A stretch of 64,000 bases of DNA, from the NCBI GenBank assembly GCA_013399305.1, contig VXAI01000140.1, positions 391,203 through 455,202 on the forward strand, given 5' to 3'. Positions 58,956 through 64,000 of this stretch are shown piece after piece. How positions within the stretch are numbered: position 1 is the first letter of the stretch; every line of letters starts with the position of its first letter. This DNA is from Rostratula benghalensis (taxonomy: Eukaryota; Chordata; Aves; Charadriiformes; Rostratulidae). The notes under the pieces are model-generated. The model was not told where the DNA came from. It searched no databases and worked only from the letters and a program-made list of their open reading frames with translations. Made by a program: the position numbers and the translations under genes.

Positions 58956-59009
58956 TTTTTTTTTTTTTTTTTTTTAAATATTTTTGTGTGTGTGTGTGTG
59001 CGCGCGCGT
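58956..59009. repeat. T20 followed by (GT)8(CG)4
   Basis: T20 at 58956-58975, a short AAATATTTTT spacer, then alternating GT from 58985 to 59000 running directly into alternating CG to 59008. The alternating purine-pyrimidine block is a classic Z-DNA-prone sequence. Confidence 0.93.
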
Positions 59010-60577
59010 CTCCCCAAAATCAAACTCTCCCAGGGAGATTGCAGGAAGGGCTGTTTTACAAGCCGCGCTGGCCCAGAGGTTGTTCTGGCTATCTCTTTCT
59101 GCGTTTTGACAGTGGAGAGAAATGACTCACTGGCGGGCAGGACGGGGGCCCTGCCAAGCGCCATAGGATGTTCTGCGCTTTAAAAATGACTTCTCTCGGG
59201 GGCTTAGGAAACGGCGTCCAAATTGAGCGATTTTTATCGGGGGGTTGGGTGGGTTTTTCCCCCCCCCCCCTCCCCCCTTTTTGGAGTCTGAAACAGACAA
59301 ACAAGCTCCGCAGTTGTGGGGGCACGTGCTGTGCTTGCACCTTTATCGGGTCAAACTTAACTTTAAGGCGATTTACTGGAGGAAACATGAGTGGTGAAGG
59401 AAATGGCTTCTGCCTGCAACGTGTGTGTTAATGAAGGCACTTGTTAATGAAGAGGCTATAAATGCCTGTTTATAAGTAGCTTCTGAAATTGTGGTTATTT
59501 TGAAGTTGGTATGGTTCTCTCCCCCCCCAAAAAAAACCAAAACAACTCAACAAGGTGTACTTTCTGTCATGCAGATTGCCATGACCTAGCAGGCTGAAAA
59601 ATGTGGCCAACTCGTTTTCAATAAAAACCCGTCGGTTCTTGGTTTAGGTTTTTTGGGGGTTTCATTCCCCAAACTGGACAAGAGGAGGAGAGGTGGGTCC
59701 CTGTCGCTGGGTTTGAGAGTGCAGGGGCAAACCGAACTCCATTCAGTGGCCAAAAGCTGGTGCTCGCCAGCCTTCCTCTTGCCAAAAGGATGTTGGTTGC
59801 TCTGATTGCTTTTTTTTCTGCAGGGCTCAGTGCAGAGGTGAGCGTCTGCTCCAATGGTTTGGTTTCTTTTTTTTCCGTAATTGTAGGCTGTAGTTTGTGT
59901 TGGAGTAAATTCTTCTTCTGCGTGCCGCTCTGATGCCATGCCGAGGGGAAGGCATGGGTTTTGTGTGCTTCCTAACTGGGCTGGGGAGGGGAGGTTCTTG
60001 GGTAACACTGCCTTACCTGGGGCCACCAGTCAACCCAGCAACGTGGTGCATTGATCCCTGGGAAACGGGGACTGCCAGTGGCCAACCCATTTTCCCAGGC
60101 CAGCATTAGCTGTTATCTTGGTTTGCGTTGGCTTTTAGGATAAATGTTGCACCGTGGTCCTCGCCCTGGTGAGCATCTCTGTTTTGGAGGCTGCAGTTGG
60201 GCTTTTCTTAGTTTAGTCCAGGCCTCCTCCTCCTCCTCCTTGTAGGGCATGGTGAGGTGTTCTAGGTAAGCCATGGTTTCCTCTGTTAAGCTCTTCGCTT
60301 CCAGCCTTCCATTGATTGATGGCATTGCTGAAGCCGGTGACTCATGGCTTGTTTTTCATTTCAGTGGTGGGTGAAGTGATTTAATTTTTTTTTTTCTTCT
60401 TTCCCCAATATATTTGGTGTTAAAAGAAATAAGGACAGGCCCTCCTGATAAGTTTTCTCAAGCTGTCAGAACAATGGTAGTGTAGTGTGCTATTTGCCCT
60501 AGATATCTGGCTTTAATTTGCATAGCTATTCTCATTTCACTGAGTGTACTGTGAGCAAATGTTAACAGCCAGATTAT

Positions 60578-60599
60578 AAAAAAAAAAAAAAAAAAAAAA
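60578..60599. repeat. A22 homopolymer
   Basis: Twenty-two A followed by TAAAATAA. No retroposed gene was recognised next to it. Confidence 0.93.
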
Positions 60600-61064
60600 T
60601 AAAATAACCCTCTTCAAGTAAGGATTTGCTGCCTGTTTTGGGTTTTTCTTTTTTTTTTTATTTCCTTGAGAACAGCTTGATAAGATTGAGTTTTTGAAAC
60701 AATTTATAAAAGTGAGGAGGGGAAAAAATAGGGCTTAGGATGCTGGAAACTCATTGGTCCCTTCAGGACTGCACCATTTCAGATCAATACTTAGAGGTCA
60801 ATTTGTCATTGCAAAGCCAGCGCCTCTTTCTGCATCTCAGCCTTTATTTCTGCTTCCCTCCTTCCTCCCCACCATCACCGCTGCACTTCTCCTTTGCAGG
60901 GTTGGGGAAGGGAGAGGGGGAAGCAGCCCAGTAATAAATTGCAGGCACAAAGCTCTGGAATGTAAGTGGTGGGGGAGTTTGGTTAGAGCGCTGTTTGCCC
61001 CCCCGTCACCAGGGACAATCCTCTCCACAGCTCCCGGGTGGGTTGCTGGCATCTTCCCACTTGG

Positions 61065-61087
61065 AAAAAAAAAAAAAAAAAAAAAAA
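61065..61087. repeat. A23 homopolymer
   Basis: Twenty-three A between CCCACTTGG and GGAGCCGAAG. Confidence 0.95.
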
Positions 61088-62523
61088 GGAGCCGAAGCCT
61101 TAAAGCCGTTCAGTTATGCCTGGAGGCTCGTTCCGATGCATGGTTCCAAGAAAGTCGCAGGAAGTAATTAAATGGAAAAGGTCAGAGAAGGAGGAAGTGT
61201 TGGTCCGCAGCCTTTTTGCTGCTTGGGATGGAGCCGGGACACCCTGCTGTGGCCGAGTGACGCCTGCATCCCCGGGGTGTCCCCACCAAACACCCTCCCC
61301 CCCCTCTATTTATGCTGATGAGCCCAGAGCGCGCCTGCCAAGTGGTTTGCAAGTGGGACTGGGCCCCTGGAGGTTTTTAATGAGCTGGGTTAAGTGGGAT
61401 ATGTCTCCAGCGGTGGAAGGGGTTGCTGTGTGACAGCAAAATGCAGCAAGAGATGGTGCCGATGCTTTTCAGGGGGGAAGTGTTTTCCAGTCCAGGGAAA
61501 GAAAATGAAACTCTACTTGTGCACATTTCTCATTTCACTGGTCCCCAAATCCTTCTTCCATCCATTGCTGAGCAGGCACTGGCAGTGCTTGCTCTGAATA
61601 CCAAGCCTATCACTATTGCAGTTTGCCCTTTACATTGAAAAAGCAATTTCATTCTTTTTTTTTTTTCTTTCTTCATTTTCACCATGCTTATGCCCAATAC
61701 TGATGATTTTTCTGTAGGTGTCATAAGCAGGTCGTTTAGCTAATATTTTTTTTTGCTGCAGGCTTGAGGAAGGCATAAGACACGCTGTGTGTCATGACAT
61801 TATTGCTTGCAAAGAGGACAGGAAATAAAGGATTGCCAAAATATAACTGTTTATTTCTTGGCCTGAAAACATGCCTGTTTAAAATACAACATGTAAGTAG
61901 CTGCTTTGTTCTGTTACTGGGAGAAGCTGCTGTTCATAAGGGAATAATAGCTCTGTTGGATGAAGGGGCGGGGGGAAGGGATTTACCCTTTCTATTTCTG
62001 TCTCGGAAATGCCTTGGAAAGGAGCTGTAGGTGGAAGACGTATGGAGGGTGTGTTTGGTCAGACAAATGGAAGGGAGACCTGTGGGAAAAGGGTGGCCAC
62101 AAGCAGGAGGGAGCTAGATTTGGAATTTCTCAACACATTATTCCATGCTCTGGCCGCAGGCAGCCCTTGGATAACCCCAATCCTGTATTGAAGAGGAAAA
62201 ACATACACAGAACCACCTTCGGGCCAGCAAGTGAGGGGGATATTTTAGCACAGCTCTTCTGGGCACAAAGCATGGCAGGGGGTGCTGGTGGTGGTGGATG
62301 GTGGTTGAATATGGTACGGATGTCCTGCCAGCAACAGGATCATCTTTGACCTGTTTTTGCAGCCTGGTTGGGGTTTTTTTTGTTGTTGTTGGTTTTGTTT
62401 TGTTTTGTTTTTCATCTTGCTGGCACGCACCCTCGAGCATGAGTTAAAAGGTAGGCTTTATCTGCCTGTTTAATTAAATCCCGAGGCTGAAAACAAAAGT
62501 ACACTGGGTGGCAAGGCTCACTC

Positions 62524-62781
62524 CTAATATGGCTTCTGTTCACTGGTAGCTGGATTTAAACCACAAAATTGTTTCCTGTTGGCCACCAAACTGCAGGGAG
62601 ATGATGGTAATTGTCCTTTTTCTTGAAAAATAAGAGGATCGAGTTTAACTATTGGTTTCAATCCCTCCTTTTGCTTTCTTGTACGCTCTGGCATGCTTGA
62701 GGAATCAATAAATTCAATTTCCTTCCCTCCAGCAGAATCTTGTGGCTCATCAACAAAGGTTGCATCTCTTACTTTCTCCAT
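62524..62781 (-). other. candidate minus-strand open frame, unidentified
   Basis: 85 codons from an ATG at 62781 to a TAG; the frame is also open for about 13 codons upstream of the ATG. The peptide is rich in Glu, Lys, Asp and Gln (for example KEIEFIDSSSMPERTRKQKE), has no membrane segment and matches no family I recognise. By hand count, G is at codon position 1 in about 26 of 85 codons, at position 2 in about 14 and at position 3 in about 16, and A at position 2 in about 31. That G1-high, A2-high pattern resembles real coding DNA. Against it: it is short, and it opposes the strand inferred for the local transcript. It could be an old retrocopy, an exon on the minus strand or chance. Confidence 0.25.
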
Positions 62782-64000
62782 CGTTAGGAAGAGCTTTGGC
62801 CATAGGAACTGTTCCTACTACAGATTGATTTAAAAATGTGGTTTGTTTTATTTTTTTCTTTCTCCCCCCCTTTTGTTTTGTTTTTTTTTTTAAACAGTGG
62901 AAGGTAATCCTTGTGAGAGATATGCAAGAGCAGAGAAGGCACAGAGATCAGTAACACTAAAAGTACAGCTTTGGAGACTGTTTTTGCTGTATGCCCTGTC
63001 TGCTAACTGGAATATTTGATTTTTGGAGGACTTGCACTTCTGAAGCAGTGCTGAAATCTAGAAAGAAATAAAATGAGAAAAGTCAGTTGACTAAGAAAAG
63101 CACAAATAGACTGTAGAGCTGATTGACAGCAGATGCGAGCTGCAGTGGTCCCCACTTCTATGGACTCCCAAAAGCAAGTGAGGAGCTGTTGGCTTTCTCC
63201 AAGACTGCCAGCAAGCCAAGGAGTGCAGCATCTCCCAGTGCATTGCTTGTACCAAGCCTTTCCTCCCACTTCGGCTATGGGTAAACTCAGCTGATGGTTC
63301 CGAATGCACGGTTTTTTGTTTGTTTCTTTTCTTGCCTGTTGGTTTTCTGCCAAGATTTTGTGAGTTTTCTTTTCCTTCCCTTCTCCCTTCCTATGTCCAC
63401 CCCCTTTCCTTGTCAAATTCACTTTAATCATCTATTTTTCTGGTGCTTACTCGTTACTGAAAACCTGACCCTCTGAAGCTGCAGAGAAATGCAGCTGGGC
63501 TGTGCCAGATGCCCTCCCTTGTGCCTAACCCTCACATTTGATTTTTGCATCACCATTTTAGAGCAAAAGTTGGGTTTGCCCATGTGGTTTCTCATGTTTC
63601 AGCTGTCTGTCTGTTGGTCCCCTTGCTAACTGAGTCAAGGGTGCTGGGTTGCAGGAACGCAGCCAGGTTGAGGGAGCGAGCCTTTCTAATGCAGCAAGAA
63701 TATAAAAGCAATGCCCCAATACTGCCATTTCTGCTTGCTGGCACAGTTGGTTTGGGTTTTTTTTCCATCATATTGCTGTGAGCATCTGTGTTGGTACCCA
63801 CAAGATGTCACAGTAATGTTTCTTGCCTCCAGCTGGATGCCAAATGGATGTTGGGTGGGCAGGGGAAGATGATCTCCTTTAGGCACAGGAGATCTGGACC
63901 TAAAGTCTTCACTCTGTCTCGTCGTTCTCCCTCCTTTTGCCGGGTCAAAGGTGGTTTCTCCCTCACATCCTGGGAAGTGGGGCTCATCCCACCATCCGCT

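Larger units (their letters stand above)
59010..64000. other. T/G-rich flank, possible first intron
   Basis: About 5 kb downstream of the island with no supportable exon. The plus strand is clearly T-rich (for example 24 T against 8 A in 59881-59940), as in introns transcribed from the plus strand. It contains C-rich tract 59259-59277, (CTC)n near 60228-60242, A22 at 60578-60599, A23 at 61065-61087 and a T/GTT-rich stretch at 62374-62413. An acceptor-like polypyrimidine-AG lies at 62848-62897, but the frame after it stays open only ~125 bp and is not recognisable. Confidence 0.4.

Noticed and set aside
62848..62900. Strong polypyrimidine-AG resembling a splice acceptor
   Set aside because: The region is broadly T-rich and the following frame is short and unrecognised, so an exon cannot be supported.
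1..64000. CRISPR arrays, tRNA/rRNA genes, bacterial operons, intact endogenous retrovirus
   Set aside because: None was recognised by reading the sequence. No spaced direct-repeat array, no cloverleaf-like tRNA boxes, no paired LTRs with gag/pol reading. The only pol-like coding belongs to CR1 LINEs.

Overview
The window looks like bird (avian) genomic DNA. The main evidence is a dense population of CR1 LINE fragments in both orientations. These have the avian 3' terminus, in which the run 'GATGATCT..AAGGTCCCTTCCAAC' leads into tandem ATTCTATG or ATTCTGTG octamers. There is also at least one older amniote repeat (a MIR/CORE-SINE relic), and there are vertebrate-style CpG islands in an otherwise AT-leaning, exon-poor background. 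The species cannot be named from the sequence. I found no operons, ribosome binding sites, phage, CRISPR arrays or other prokaryotic features.

Layout. Bases 1-23,300 are non-coding DNA with CR1 fragments at 152-626 (-), 3082-3345 (-), 6281-6376 (-), 11860-12382 (+), 12617-12846 (+), 15035-15547 (+), 21353-21412 (-) and 22675-23315 (+), plus a MIR-like SINE at about 21985-22095. A GC-rich, CpG-rich block at 23316-24030 directly abuts the 3' end of the last of these CR1s. It looks like a promoter/first-exon island of an unidentified transcript. Bases 24,000-57,000 are again non-coding, with larger CR1 copies at 26471-27243 (-), 33812-34769 (+), 40755-41258 (-), 43666-44174 (+) and 44885-47182 (+). 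The last is about 2.3 kb long and still shows endonuclease and reverse-transcriptase motifs, broken by frameshifts. A second, stronger CpG island spans about 57,030-58,900. It is interrupted by an assembly gap of 871 Ns (57750-58620) and surrounded by a degenerate GAGCC-type minisatellite, a GC-rich palindrome, a (CA)n tract, G20, T20 and a (GT)n(CG)n tract. From there to 64,000 the plus strand is T/G-rich, as expected for an intron transcribed on the plus strand; upstream of the island it is A/C-rich.

Genes. No protein-coding exon of a known family can be identified with confidence outside the CR1 remnants. Most open frames are short, lie in CpG-rich DNA, or are sense or antisense readings of CR1. 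Candidates to test are a possible first exon at 23794 and a minus-strand open frame at 62524-62781 with coding-like base periodicity. The simplest reading is an intergenic region (or very large intron) leading into the promoter and first intron of a plus-strand gene whose first exon is probably in or near the gap. I did not find a convincing new biological system. The most useful leads are the two CpG islands, the inverted CR1 pair, the unexplained direct repeat at 17.6/19.1 kb, and the minus-strand open frame near 62.6 kb.
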